Below, in pieces: positions 34,998 to 42,311 of a stretch of DNA of 42,311 bases (positions are counted from its first letter, which is position 1; each line of letters starts with the position of its first letter). A program made the translations under genes and the position numbers. Under the pieces are notes generated by a model. The model did not search any database and was not told the origin of the DNA. It saw nothing but the letters and a program-made list of their open reading frames with translations. The DNA is from a bacterium HR10 (lineage in GTDB: Bacteria; Acidobacteriota; Blastocatellia; HR10): assembly GCA_002923315.1 (NCBI GenBank), contig BEHM01000027.1:1-42311 (forward strand), given 5' to 3'.

Positions 34998-35824
34998 AAC
35001 GCGTACCGTTTGAGGCCCTCATCGAATTGGTCGAGAAGCTGCGCGGCCCTGACGGATGCCCGTGGGACAAAGAGCAGACCTACGAGACGCTGGCTCCCAT
35101 GACGATCGAGGAGGCCTATGAGCTGCTCGAAGCCATCGAGACGCACAACGTCGAGCAGATGAAGGCGGAGCTCGGCGATCTCCTCTTCCAAGTCGTCTTC
35201 TACGCGAAGATCGCGAAAGAGCGTGGAGAATTCACCATCGAAGATGTCATCGCGCACGTTCATGAGAAGATGAAGCGCCGCCATCCGCACGTCTTCGGCG
35301 AGGCGACGGCCCGAACGAGCGAGGATGTCTTGCGCCGCTGGGAGCAGATCAAACGCCAGGAGAAGGCGCAGCGCGGGATGACGGAATCCTCCATCCTCGA
35401 CGGCGTCTCAACGCGATTGCCCGCCCTTCTTGAGGCGACGCAACTCACCGAGCGCGCCTCCCGCGTTGGCTTCGATTGGGGTGATGCCGCGAGCGCTTTC
35501 GGAAAGCTCGAGGAAGAAGTCGCTGAACTCAAACACGTCCTGGCGACGACGCCCGAGGCGCGCGAGCGGCTCAAGGAGGAGATCGGCGATCTCCTCTTCA
35601 TGGTGGTCAACCTCGCCCGCTTGCTCGGCCTGGATGCTGAGACGGCCCTCAAAGGCGCCAATCGGAAATTCAAGGAACGCTTCCGCTATATCGAGCGCGA
35701 GCTGCGCCGACAGGGCCGCTCCCCTGAGGAGAGCACGCTCGAGGAGATGGACCGCCTCTGGCAAGAGGCGAAACAGAAGGAGGCGCCGTCCGCCGATGGG
35801 GATGACGCCGCCCTCATGGGGTGA
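34994..35824 (+). CDS. mazG: Nucleoside triphosphate pyrophosphohydrolase MazG
   Basis: MazG hydrolyses NTPs to NMP and pyrophosphate, a housecleaning role. The 276 residues contain two MazG-type halves. In the first, GCPWDKEQT, EEAYELLEAI (E39, E40, E43) and ELGDLLFQVVFYAKIA (E59, D62) make the Mg-binding EExxE and ExxD motifs. In the second, the pattern FGKLEEEVAELK ... EIGDLLFMVVNLARLLG is similar. The ATG at 34994 overlaps the lpxB stop by 4 nt. Its end overlaps the convergent pgi stop by 11 bp. The usual product name is NTP pyrophosphohydrolase; it does not include a toxin-antitoxin partner here. Confidence 0.96.
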   Translation: MKRVPFEALIELVEKLRGPDGCPWDKEQTYETLAPMTIEEAYELLEAIETHNVEQMKAELGDLLFQVVFYAKIAKERGEFTIEDVIAHVHEKMKRRHPHVFGEATARTSEDVLRRWEQIKRQEKAQRGMTESSILDGVSTRLPALLEATQLTERASRVGFDWGDAASAFGKLEEEVAELKHVLATTPEARERLKEEIGDLLFMVVNLARLLGLDAETALKGANRKFKERFRYIERELRRQGRSPEESTLEEMDRLWQEAKQKEAPSADGDDAALMG

Positions 35825-37529
35825 GGGCGCGCTCGATCGCTGCCTGCAGGCGGGAGAGTCCAGCCTCCACATCGCCTTCGATCTCCACGCCCAGTTGGCA
35901 GCGTCCGCGCTCGGCCAAGACGGCGAAATCGCCATAGGCTTGCGCGCGCTTGATGAGGCCGAACGTATACGGGCGCCCCGGAATCGCTCGATCCTCCGCA
36001 TCATGACCGATCACGTGCAGGAAGACGCCCGTGTTCGGTCCCCCCTTGTGGAGCTGTCCCGTCGAATGCAAAAAGCGTGGTCCGAAACCGAGCGATGTGG
36101 CCACACGTCGCGCATCCCGCACGCGATGTCGAATGGCCTGAAGCCGCTCCTCATGGACGCGACGCCTCCCCAGGTACGCCAGAAGCGCGAAATACTCGCC
36201 CTCTCGCAATCGCCCGAGGTGCGCGCGGAGATAGGCCGAGAGTGAGCGTTCGCCTGCGCGCGCCTCCAGCTCCCGTCGGTTCCCCGCATCGGCGAAGAGC
36301 CGCAGTTCTCCCTCGCGCAGGATCTCTTCCGGCTTCGGGAGCGTCCCCGTCTCCTCATACGCGCGCGCCAGGGCGCGCGTCTTCGCCTTGCTCGCCTCGA
36401 CATCCGGTTGATCGAACGGATTCACGCCCAGGATCGAGCCGAGCACGGCCGTCGCCATCTCCCAGAGGAAGAACATCGCGCCGAGATCATAGAGGTCGGA
36501 GAGGGCAAAGGGGAGCACAGGATGTCCGGCGTCCTGAAGCCGCTCCAGATGAGGTGGCGCCGATGAATCGGGCTCGCGAGAGAACCAGACGAAGAGGCGA
36601 TCCGAACCATACACTTCGGGTGGTCCCACGCGCTCGCCCTCCACGGGGACGACACCCCGTCCCCCCTTCCCCGTGGACTCGGCGAGCAATTGCTCGAGCC
36701 ATGCGCCAAGGGGATGCAGGTCCGGTGACGCGAGCACCGTGATCTTATCCCTCCCCGCATGAGCCGAGACGCCGAGAATCGCGCCGAGGACAACAGCAGG
36801 GTTCTGCACGATCGGAACGTCGGGATGGCAGCGGCGGACCATCTGCTCGGCCCGCCCCAGAAGCCGCTCCACATCTACGCCCAGGAGAGCCGCCGGGATC
36901 AGCCCGAAAACCGAGAGCGCCGAATATCGTCCGCCGATCGTCTCGATGCCGTAGAAGCAATGTCGAAACCCTTCGCGCACGGCGATCTCCGCCAGCGGGG
37001 ACCCGGGATCGGTGATCGCCACAACCTGTCCCCTCGCGCGCTCGGCCCCCACTTCGCGCTTCATCCGATCCAGGAAGTAGTCGAGCAGGAGATTCGATTC
37101 AAGCGTCGTCCCGGATTTGCTGGAGACGATCACCAACGTGCGCGCCAGATCGAGCTGCTCCTCGATCGCGCGCACATCGGCCGGATCCAGAGAGTCGAGT
37201 ATGAGCAGCTCCGGTGCTCCCGCCGTCGGACCGAACGTGCGCGCGAAGACCTCCGGCGCCAGACTCGATCCCCCCATGCCGAGCAAGAGCACTTGTCGCC
37301 ATCCGGCGCGACGCGCGCTCTCCCCCAGGGCGGCGAACATCCGGGCGCGCGCGCGCTCCTGTCCGACAACGTGCATCCAGCCGAGCCACCGATCCTCACC
37401 ATCACCCGTCCAGAGCGAGACATCGCCCGCCCAGAGCCGCTCGACAAAGCGCTCCCTCTCCCACCGCGCGAGCGTCTCGCAGACGGCGCGCGCGAGGGTG
37501 GGCGGGAGAGCGTCCATCCATTCCCTCAC
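35814..37529 (-). CDS. pgi: Glucose-6-phosphate isomerase, long form
   Basis: Pgi interconverts glucose-6-phosphate and fructose-6-phosphate. The 571 residues contain LLLGMGGSSLAPEVF, LVIVSSKSGTTLESNLLLDYF and GGRYSALSVFGLIPAALLG, all characteristic of the sugar-isomerase fold of this family. This form is like the C-terminal half of transaldolase-isomerase fusion enzymes rather than the classic E. coli type; no transaldolase is fused here. It starts at GTG 37529, overlapping the cupin stop as GTGA. An internal ATG at 37517 is possible. It converges with mazG with an 11-bp overlap. It fits the same operon as rfbB and rfbD, providing hexose phosphates. Confidence 0.92.
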   Translation of the reverse strand: MREWMDALPPTLARAVCETLARWERERFVERLWAGDVSLWTGDGEDRWLGWMHVVGQERARARMFAALGESARRAGWRQVLLLGMGGSSLAPEVFARTFGPTAGAPELLILDSLDPADVRAIEEQLDLARTLVIVSSKSGTTLESNLLLDYFLDRMKREVGAERARGQVVAITDPGSPLAEIAVREGFRHCFYGIETIGGRYSALSVFGLIPAALLGVDVERLLGRAEQMVRRCHPDVPIVQNPAVVLGAILGVSAHAGRDKITVLASPDLHPLGAWLEQLLAESTGKGGRGVVPVEGERVGPPEVYGSDRLFVWFSREPDSSAPPHLERLQDAGHPVLPFALSDLYDLGAMFFLWEMATAVLGSILGVNPFDQPDVEASKAKTRALARAYEETGTLPKPEEILREGELRLFADAGNRRELEARAGERSLSAYLRAHLGRLREGEYFALLAYLGRRRVHEERLQAIRHRVRDARRVATSLGFGPRFLHSTGQLHKGGPNTGVFLHVIGHDAEDRAIPGRPYTFGLIKRAQAYGDFAVLAERGRCQLGVEIEGDVEAGLSRLQAAIERALTP

Positions 37530-37915
37530 GATGCCCCCTCAGACGCACCCTCGGGTGCTGGCGCGACCGGAACACGATGGTAATCGTCGGCCAGGCGCAC
37601 GATGTCATCCTCGCCGAGATACTCCCCGTATTGCACCTCGATGAACACGAGCGGCTCCGTCCCCGTGTTCTCGATGCGGTGCGGGGCGCCCTTGGGGATG
37701 ACCACACTCTGATTCGCCACGACCGGGATCACCTCCTCTCCACGCGTCACGCGCCCGGATCCGGCGACGATCACCCAGTGCTCCGTCCGATGGTGATGAT
37801 ACTGCAGGCTCAACCGATGCCCCGGATTCACGGTGATCCGTTTGATCTGATAGTGATCGGCCCTCTCCAGGACCTCGAATTTCCCCCATGGGCGCTCCTC
37901 AACATAGCGACTCAT
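37526..37915 (-). CDS. Stand-alone cupin, mannose-6-phosphate isomerase type II
   Basis: This 129-residue cupin matches the C-terminal isomerase domain of bifunctional ManC/AlgA proteins. RPWGKFEVLERADHYQIKRI is the family entry. The metal-site pattern HHHRTEHWVIVAGSG plus IPKGAPHRIEN follows. It lacks the N-terminal GDP-mannose pyrophosphorylase domain, so it would isomerise mannose-6-phosphate and fructose-6-phosphate only, if active. Its start overlaps the rfbD end by 17 bp, and GGAGGTGAGG lies inside rfbD just before the ATG. It overlaps pgi by 4 nt. A link to supply of sugar nucleotides for surface glycans is inferred from position. Confidence 0.88.
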   Translation of the reverse strand: MSRYVEERPWGKFEVLERADHYQIKRITVNPGHRLSLQYHHHRTEHWVIVAGSGRVTRGEEVIPVVANQSVVIPKGAPHRIENTGTEPLVFIEVQYGEYLGEDDIVRLADDYHRVPVAPAPEGASEGAS

Positions 37916-38765
37916 CGCGCCTCACCTCCTCCAGGAAATCGCGAAGCGCCAGGGACCAGGGACGCAGCGGCGGGAGGCCGAGCTGCTCCGAGAGCAGGCA
38001 GCGCAGCTCCGTATAGAGCGGCCGCCGAGCCGGACGCTCCAGATCAGCGCTCCGCACGGGTTCGATTCGCACCTGGTCACATCCCATGCGCCGGGCGACC
38101 TCGCAGGCGAACTCGTACCAAGAGCACACGCCACGGTTGGTGACGTGGTAGGTCCCGGGCCGTCCTCGCGCCAGAATCTCCAGAATGCGCGCCGCCAGAT
38201 CCGCGGCATATGTCGGCGCTCCCACCTCGTCCACGATCGCACGAAGCACGGGCTGCGTCCGCAGCAACTCGGGGAGCGTGCTGGCGAAGTTCTTTCCCCC
38301 GAGACCGAAGATCCGAGCCGGACGGATGATGTAATGCCGCGCCCACGCGCGACGCACGGCCTCCTCGCCGGCCCATTTCGAGGCGCCATAGCAATTGATC
38401 GGATGCGGCGGATCGGCGATCGTATACGGCGCGCGCTTGCTCCCGTCGAAGACGTAATCCGTGCTGATGTGCACCAGCTCGGCCTCGATCGCCCGACACG
38501 CTTCGGCCAGATGGCGCGGCCCCTCGGCGTTCACCTGAAACGCCAGCTCGGGCTCGCGCTCGCACAGGTCCACATTCGAGAGCGCCGCGCAATTGATGAC
38601 GACCTGAGGGCGCAGCTCGCGCACGAGGCGCTCCACCTGTTGACGATCGCGTACATCCAGGTCCTCCCGCCGCATCGCCCAGACCGACGCCACGCGCGCG
38701 AACGCCCGCACGACATAGCGTCCCAACAATCCGCCAGCGCCGGTGACGAGGACGCGCATCGTCAT
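37899..38765 (-). CDS. rfbD: dTDP-4-dehydrorhamnose reductase
   Basis: RfbD reduces dTDP-4-keto-L-rhamnose to dTDP-L-rhamnose with NAD(P)H. The 288-residue SDR protein begins with MRVLVTGAGGLLGRYVVRA (Rossmann GxxGxxG). It has INCAALSNVDLCE, HISTDYVFDG and the YxxxK motif in YGASKWAGEE, all typical. The ATG at 38765 overlaps the rfbB stop by 4 nt, so the pair is coupled. Genes rfbA and rfbC, needed for the full rhamnose pathway, are not in this window, so the product is presumed but not certain; RfbD-like proteins can act on related sugars. The 3' end overlaps the cupin by 17 bp. Confidence 0.92.
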   Translation of the reverse strand: MTMRVLVTGAGGLLGRYVVRAFARVASVWAMRREDLDVRDRQQVERLVRELRPQVVINCAALSNVDLCEREPELAFQVNAEGPRHLAEACRAIEAELVHISTDYVFDGSKRAPYTIADPPHPINCYGASKWAGEEAVRRAWARHYIIRPARIFGLGGKNFASTLPELLRTQPVLRAIVDEVGAPTYAADLAARILEILARGRPGTYHVTNRGVCSWYEFACEVARRMGCDQVRIEPVRSADLERPARRPLYTELRCLLSEQLGLPPLRPWSLALRDFLEEVRRDESLC

Positions 38766-39781
38766 CCGATCACCCTCCGCCGTCCGTACATCCGTTCATA
38801 GTACTGCCGGTACTCGCCGCTGCGCACCCGCTCGACCCACGCGCCATTCGCTTGATACCAGGCGATGGTCTTCCGGAGCCCGCTCTCGAAGGTCTCCAGA
38901 GGCCGCCAGCCGAACTCCCGCTCGACTTTGCTCGGATCAATGGCGTAGCGCCGATCATGCCCCGGACGATCTTCGACGAATCGAATGAGCGAACGCGGCT
39001 TGCCCAACAGCGCCAGGATCAGCTCCACCACCTCCAGATTCGTCCGCTCCGCGCGCGCCCCCACGCAGTAGATCTCCCCCGCTCGCCCATGATGAAGAAT
39101 GAGATCGAGCGCGCGGCAGTAGTCCTCGACGTAAATCCAATCGCGCACGTGCCGGCCATCGCCGTAGATCGGGAGCGGGAGATCGGCCATCGCGTTGGTG
39201 ATCATCAGGGGGATCAACTTCTCGGGGAACTGATAGGGCCCGTAGTTGTTCCCCGCGCGCACAATGAGGACATCCATGCCGAACGTCCGATGGGCTGCGC
39301 GCACCAGCAGCTCGGCGGCCGCCTTGCTCGCGGCATAGGGGCTGTTCGGCCGCAAGGGGCTCTCCTCGGTGAAATAGCCCGTCGGGCCGAGACTCCCCAT
39401 CACCTCATCGGTGGAGATCTGCACGAACCGCGCGACGCCACGTGCGCGCGCGGCATCGAGCAGGACCTGCACGCCCAGCACGTTCGTGCGCACAAACGGC
39501 GCGGCCTCCTCGATGCTGCGATCCACATGGGTCTCGGCGGCGAAGTTCACGAGCACATCCGTCCCTTCCTCCAGCGCCGCGAGCACCGCCGACAGATCGC
39601 AAATATCCCCGCGCACGAACCGATAGCGAGGCGACGCCTCCACGTCCCGCAGGTTGTCGAGATTCCCCGCATAGGTCAGCTTGTCGAAGTTCACGATCGT
39701 ATAATCCGGATGCGCCCCGAGCATATAGCGGATGAAATTCGAGCCGATGAATCCCGCACCACCGGTGACGAAGAGCTTCAT
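38762..39781 (-). CDS. rfbB: dTDP-glucose 4,6-dehydratase
   Basis: RfbB converts dTDP-glucose to the 4-keto-6-deoxy sugar, the second step in rhamnose synthesis. The 339 residues show KLFVTGGAGFIGSNFIRYML, the STDEVMGSLG active-site segment, the YAASKAAAELL dyad (Tyr-x-x-x-Lys), NNYGPYQFPEKLIPL and GDGRHVRDWIYVEDYCRAL, all strongly conserved. The ATG at 39781 has GGAGGGGG about 6 nt upstream; an earlier ATG at 39811 has no clear site. It is the first gene of a four-gene operon with rfbD, the cupin and pgi. Cytoplasmic; products go to surface polysaccharide. Confidence 0.97.
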   Translation of the reverse strand: MKLFVTGGAGFIGSNFIRYMLGAHPDYTIVNFDKLTYAGNLDNLRDVEASPRYRFVRGDICDLSAVLAALEEGTDVLVNFAAETHVDRSIEEAAPFVRTNVLGVQVLLDAARARGVARFVQISTDEVMGSLGPTGYFTEESPLRPNSPYAASKAAAELLVRAAHRTFGMDVLIVRAGNNYGPYQFPEKLIPLMITNAMADLPLPIYGDGRHVRDWIYVEDYCRALDLILHHGRAGEIYCVGARAERTNLEVVELILALLGKPRSLIRFVEDRPGHDRRYAIDPSKVEREFGWRPLETFESGLRKTIAWYQANGAWVERVRSGEYRQYYERMYGRRRVIG

Positions 39782-39819
39782 GAACACCCCCTCCTTCGCA
39801 CGCGCTCGCACACTCCATC

Positions 39820-39825
39820 ATTTTA
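39820..39825 (-). promoter_or_regulatory. Candidate -10 element for the rfbB operon
   Basis: Minus-strand TAAAAT (5 of 6 to consensus) lies about 40 nt before the rfbB ATG. No convincing -35 box stands 16-18 bp upstream, so this may need an activator or be chance. Confidence 0.35.
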
Positions 39826-39887
39826 TCCCATTCGGGGGAGAACGCCGAGGTCTCGACCGTCCGCCACCTATGCGGCGGGCAGGGACG

Positions 39888-39914
39888 AAAAAAGGGATGG
39901 ATCACCCATCCCTT
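39888..39914 (-). terminator. Intrinsic terminator of the histone-like/micro-ORF transcript
   Basis: A perfect 9-bp stem pairs 39906-39914 with 39892-39900 (five-base loop). It runs straight into a T-tract on the minus strand (six Ts counting the two in the stem). It is the clearest Rho-independent terminator in the window and lies 75 nt beyond the micro-ORF stop. Confidence 0.8.
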
Positions 39915-39950
39915 CTGAGGCGCGAGAAAGCCGCATGCGGAGCGATCCGC

Positions 39951-39981
39951 GGGCGCATCCGCCGCGGAGACGGATGCGCCC
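39951..39981 (-). other. Strong stem-loop just after the micro-ORF
   Basis: GGGCGCATCCG at 39951-39961 pairs perfectly with CGGATGCGCCC at 39971-39981 (11 bp, nine-base loop). It begins seven bases after the micro-ORF stop and precedes the terminator. A role in blocking 3' exonucleases is likely for such a structure but not proven. Confidence 0.6.
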
Positions 39982-39988
39982 GAAGCGC

Positions 39989-40036
39989 TCACTTCTTCCC
40001 GCCCTTCTTCTTGGTCGCCTTCTTCTTGGCCGGCAT
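39989..40036 (-). CDS. 15-residue lysine-rich micro-ORF after the histone-like gene
   Basis: The frame reads MPAKKKATKKKGGKK and stops. Its ATG lies one base after the TAA of the histone-like gene, and AAAGGAGG inside that gene's last codons is about 10 nt upstream, so re-initiation or coupled translation is easy. The composition is the same as the tail of its neighbour, which ends KKGGKK. It could be a real micro-protein, a duplicated tail, or the end of a longer protein split by a single-base change: a shift in the AAAGGAGG stretch would join the two frames. Nothing is known of such a peptide, so treat it as a prediction. Confidence 0.4.
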   Translation of the reverse strand: MPAKKKATKKKGGKK

Positions 40037-40037
40037 C

Positions 40038-40235
40038 TTACTTCTTGCCTCCTTTCTTGGCGGTCTTCTTGGCGGCGGCTTTCTTCTTGGCGGCGAACTT
40101 CGCCGTCGAGGAGCGCGCCGTCAGCTTCGCGGCCTTCTTCGCCGCGGCTTTCTTCGCGGTCTTCTTCGCCGCGGCTTTCTTCTTGGCCGCGGTCTTCTTC
40201 GCAGCGGTCTTCTTGGCTGTCGCCTTCTTAGCCAT
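40038..40235 (-). CDS. Lysine/alanine-rich histone H1-like DNA-binding protein
   Basis: This 65-residue protein is almost entirely Lys, Ala and Thr, with AKKTAAKK and AAAKKTAKK repeats. It resembles bacterial histone H1-like or HU-tail proteins and the AlgP-type C-terminal tails. Such proteins bind DNA or RNA by charge and affect nucleoid compaction; no folded domain is visible. The ATG at 40235 follows AAGGAGAGGG. An ORF extension upstream (from 40307) covers the leader and is rejected because it crosses the promoter leader hairpin. Codon use is strongly GCC/AAG. It has the strongest promoter in the window, so it is probably abundant. A micro-ORF with a similar tail follows directly. Confidence 0.85.
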   Translation of the reverse strand: MAKKATAKKTAAKKTAAKKKAAAKKTAKKAAAKKAAKLTARSSTAKFAAKKKAAAKKTAKKGGKK

Positions 40236-40261
40236 CGTTCCCTCTCCTTGCTGAGATTTTC

Positions 40262-40287
40262 GGCGACCACAAGATCCTGTGGTCACC
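40262..40287 (-). promoter_or_regulatory. Inverted repeat in the leader of the histone-like gene
   Basis: GGCGACCACA at 40262-40271 mirrors TGTGGTCACC at 40278-40287 around a six-base centre. In the RNA the one mismatch becomes a G-U pair, giving a 10-bp hairpin. It ends 26 nt before the ATG, just upstream of the ribosome site. It could be an RNA control element or a DNA operator for a dimeric regulator. I cannot tell which. Confidence 0.5.
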
Positions 40288-40333
40288 TTGCGCTTGTACA
40301 CAATCAAAGATCAGCCACAACATCTTGGCCTAT

Positions 40334-40362
40334 CTTATAATCCTTTTCCCGCCAAATGTCAA
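40334..40362 (-). promoter_or_regulatory. Strong sigma-70-type promoter of the histone-like gene
   Basis: Minus-strand TTGACA (40362-40357, perfect) and TATAAG (40339-40334, 5 of 6) are exactly 17 bp apart. The predicted start is near 40327, giving a leader of about 90 nt that holds the inverted repeat. Confidence 0.8.
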
Positions 40363-40427
40363 CAACTTTTTCTCGGAACCCTCGGCGCTCCGGCTCGCGC
40401 GAGCGGCGGGGAAGAGTCCGCACGACG

Positions 40428-42311
40428 TCATCGCGTGAGGCGGCGGTAGATGCCCGGCAGTCGCTCCGGCAGGCTCAGGACGTCATCGATGATCGTGTAC
40501 CCGACCTCTCCGTACATGTCCCGGAGCTGGATCTCGGACTCGCGGTCAATGGTGATGCAGAAGGGGATGACGCCCGCCATGCGCGCTTGTCGCAAGGCGA
40601 TCTTCGTATCCTCGCGCGCGTATCGAGCATCGCCGTAGTCGTGATCGTAGGGACGACCGTCACTCAGAATGATCAGGAGCTTCGTGCGCGCCTCTTGTTG
40701 CACCAGACGAGCCGTCGCGTGACGAATGGCGGCTCCCAGGCGCGTGTTATTCTGATAGGTGATCCCGCCGATGCGGGCCTCGACCTCGGGCGAGTACTTC
40801 TGATCGAAGTCCTTGATGATGTAAAACTTCACATTGTGCCGGCCCTCGCTCGTGAAGCCCTGGATGGCGTAGCGGTCGCCCACAGCCTCCAGGGCTTCGC
40901 TCATGAGGACCAGCCCCTCCTTCTCGATGTCAATGATGCGCTTGCTCGGGCGCGGGGCGCCCATGCGCGCGGAACGTGGGGCGACCGTGCGCGCCGTTGA
41001 GCTGGACATATCCAGCAGAAAGGAGACGGCCACATCGCGCTGGCGGCGCAACCGCCGCACGTAGAGCCGCTCGGAGACACGCCCGGACGTGCGACGATCC
41101 AGCGCATAATCAATCACCGCCTGCAGATCGAACTCCTCGCCGTCCCACTCCCCTCGGATCTTCTGCAACGCCTCGGGGCGCAGCAATTGGAACTGATGCC
41201 GGATCGAGGAGATCATCGGCCCGTATTGCGCGCGCACGGATTGAACGAAGTGTCGCGGGCCGCGCCGCGCAGGTCGCTCGATCACCCGGCACCAGGCTGT
41301 GCGGAAATCGGCCAACTCATGATCCCACTCCTCGTAGTAGAATGCCTGATCTCCCGGCTCCAGCTCTTGCTGCTCCAGCTCCTCGGCGAAGGGGGAATCC
41401 TGCAGATGTTCCCATTCGAAGCGCTCAGGGTCGTGGTGGCGTCGGATCCAGAAGTTGAAGGGCTCCAGGCGATCAGCCGGATGCGGCTGGCGCTCCGTGA
41501 GCGCGCGCGAAGGTACAGGTTGCTCGCCCATCTCCGGCTCGGTCGCAGCGGGTGACTCCTCCGCGCTCGCCCCCTCTGAAGAAGCCTCGGCCTCGCGCGC
41601 CGCTCCCTCAGCCCGAAGCAACCGCAGGATCACGTGTGCGGCGCGCAAGCTATCGGCGACCGTCGCCTCCACCCTCCGGACGAACCGATCCAGGACGTTC
41701 TCCAGAAACGTCACAAGCTGTGGGAACCGCTGGCGCACGTCCTCGGAGACGCCACCGAGCAGCGCCAAGCGAAAGAGCAGCTCCAGGATGCGATCGGCAG
41801 GGGACAACTCCTCCAGCGGTGGCCGTCGCGCGCGCATCCACTGGCGCACGGCATCGAGGTCCCGACGCAACCCGCGATAGTGATGGCGCAGGAGGAAATC
41901 AATGCGCCCGTTCTCGATCGTGGTGAACACGCGTTCGGCCCACTCGCGATCCGGCATGAGGGCGAGGATCGTGGAGAAGGTGATGGCGTCGGCCGAGCTC
42001 TCGGAGACGGAAGTCCGATACTCCCGCCGCAACTCATCGGCCAAGGTTCGCAGCTCGGGCAGGTCGCCCGCATAGGTGCCGAATTCCATCTGCCCCGCGG
42101 CATGAGCGGCCAAGACCTTGTAGAGCTTGAAATCGGCCTCCTCATCCCCGAACTCCGAGATGGCCGCCGGCAGATAGATCGTCTTGCCGTCGTTCACCCC
42201 CACGCGATCGGGCAGATGATTCAACGGCTGGATGGTCACCGAGCGGCCGGTCATCGCCTGAATGTAGAGGCGCAACGTCTGACTCACCCGATCGAGCGTG
42301 AGGCCTCCGGC
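40428..42311 (-). CDS. NorD/CoxE-like VWA-domain protein (5' end possibly beyond the window)
   Basis: A C-terminal von Willebrand A domain holds the metal-site motif DMSSST near residue 425, counting from the GTG at 42287. A later [15 protein letters not shown] and [17 protein letters not shown] follow, as in NorD, the activation partner of nitric oxide reductase, and CbbO-type proteins. The first 400 residues are helical with a large charged low-complexity region (about 235-270). Such VWA proteins work with MoxR AAA+ ATPases to load metals or remodel complexes; no MoxR gene lies within the window, and it may be just to the right. The frame stays open to the right edge, so the true start may lie outside. 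I therefore list it as partial. Confidence 0.85.
   Translation of the reverse strand, partial: AGGLTLDRVSQTLRLYIQAMTGRSVTIQPLNHLPDRVGVNDGKTIYLPAAISEFGDEEADFKLYKVLAAHAAGQMEFGTYAGDLPELRTLADELRREYRTSVSESSADAITFSTILALMPDREWAERVFTTIENGRIDFLLRHHYRGLRRDLDAVRQWMRARRPPLEELSPADRILELLFRLALLGGVSEDVRQRFPQLVTFLENVLDRFVRRVEATVADSLRAAHVILRLLRAEGAAREAEASSEGASAEESPAATEPEMGEQPVPSRALTERQPHPADRLEPFNFWIRRHHDPERFEWEHLQDSPFAEELEQQELEPGDQAFYYEEWDHELADFRTAWCRVIERPARRGPRHFVQSVRAQYGPMISSIRHQFQLLRPEALQKIRGEWDGEEFDLQAVIDYALDRRTSGRVSERLYVRRLRRQRDVAVSFLLDMSSSTARTVAPRSARMGAPRPSKRIIDIEKEGLVLMSEALEAVGDRYAIQGFTSEGRHNVKFYIIKDFDQKYSPEVEARIGGITYQNNTRLGAAIRHATARLVQQEARTKLLIILSDGRPYDHDYGDARYAREDTKIALRQARMAGVIPFCITIDRESEIQLRDMYGEVGYTIIDDVLSLPERLPGIYRRLTR

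Overview
The window is a GC-rich chromosomal segment of a Gram-negative bacterium. Lipid A synthesis (lpxB), dTDP-sugar genes, a TonB-dependent receptor and the mre rod-shape operon show the cell plan. The 1138-residue Oar-like receptor with an N-terminal carboxypeptidase-regulatory domain, the Kelch/collagen-like secreted protein and the split glycine decarboxylase (gcvPA/gcvPB) together suggest an acidobacterium, perhaps a thermophilic one. That placement is inference from gene content. There is no rRNA or tRNA in the window to test it. I see no phage, transposase, CRISPR array or defence island; nearly all of it is dense core genome.

Layout. 1-4543: a truncated secreted protein, a Kelch/collagen-like protein with nearly identical 147-bp repeats, and a divergent BNR-repeat secreted protein. 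4679-7365 (minus): acpS, a TolB-like propeller and a patatin-like lipase; the last two are translationally coupled. 7364-9884 (plus): pgeF, DUF72 and an EamA transporter, all overlapping; pgeF and acpS share their start-codon bases head to head. 9895-17160 (minus): a PLP decarboxylase, archaeal-type phosphoglycerate mutase, then gcvT-gcvH-gcvPA-gcvPB. 17230-19972: a flavin/F420-type oxidase, a CPBP protease and a VKOR-DsbA fusion, each with a promoter so close to its start that the mRNAs may be leaderless. 20048-23464: the TonB receptor. 23628-31600 (minus): mreB-mreC-mreD-mrdA-rodA-rng, a cell-shape operon ending in an RNase E/G with a large disordered insertion inside its S1 domain. 31780-35824 (plus): a SurA/PpiD-like chaperone, lpxB and mazG. 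35814-39781 (minus): rfbB, rfbD, a mannose-6-phosphate-isomerase-type cupin and pgi, feeding nucleotide-sugar and hexose metabolism. 39888-40362: a lysine-rich histone-like gene with a near-consensus promoter, a 5'UTR hairpin, a coupled 15-codon lysine-rich micro-ORF, a 3' hairpin and a true intrinsic terminator. 40428-42311: a NorD-like VWA protein running to the right edge.

The most unusual signals are the lysine-rich histone/micro-ORF locus, the cluster of apparently leaderless genes around 17.6-18.8 kb, the recurring 17-bp-spaced promoter pattern, and the head-to-head acpS/pgeF starts. No gap between genes exceeds 300 bases.
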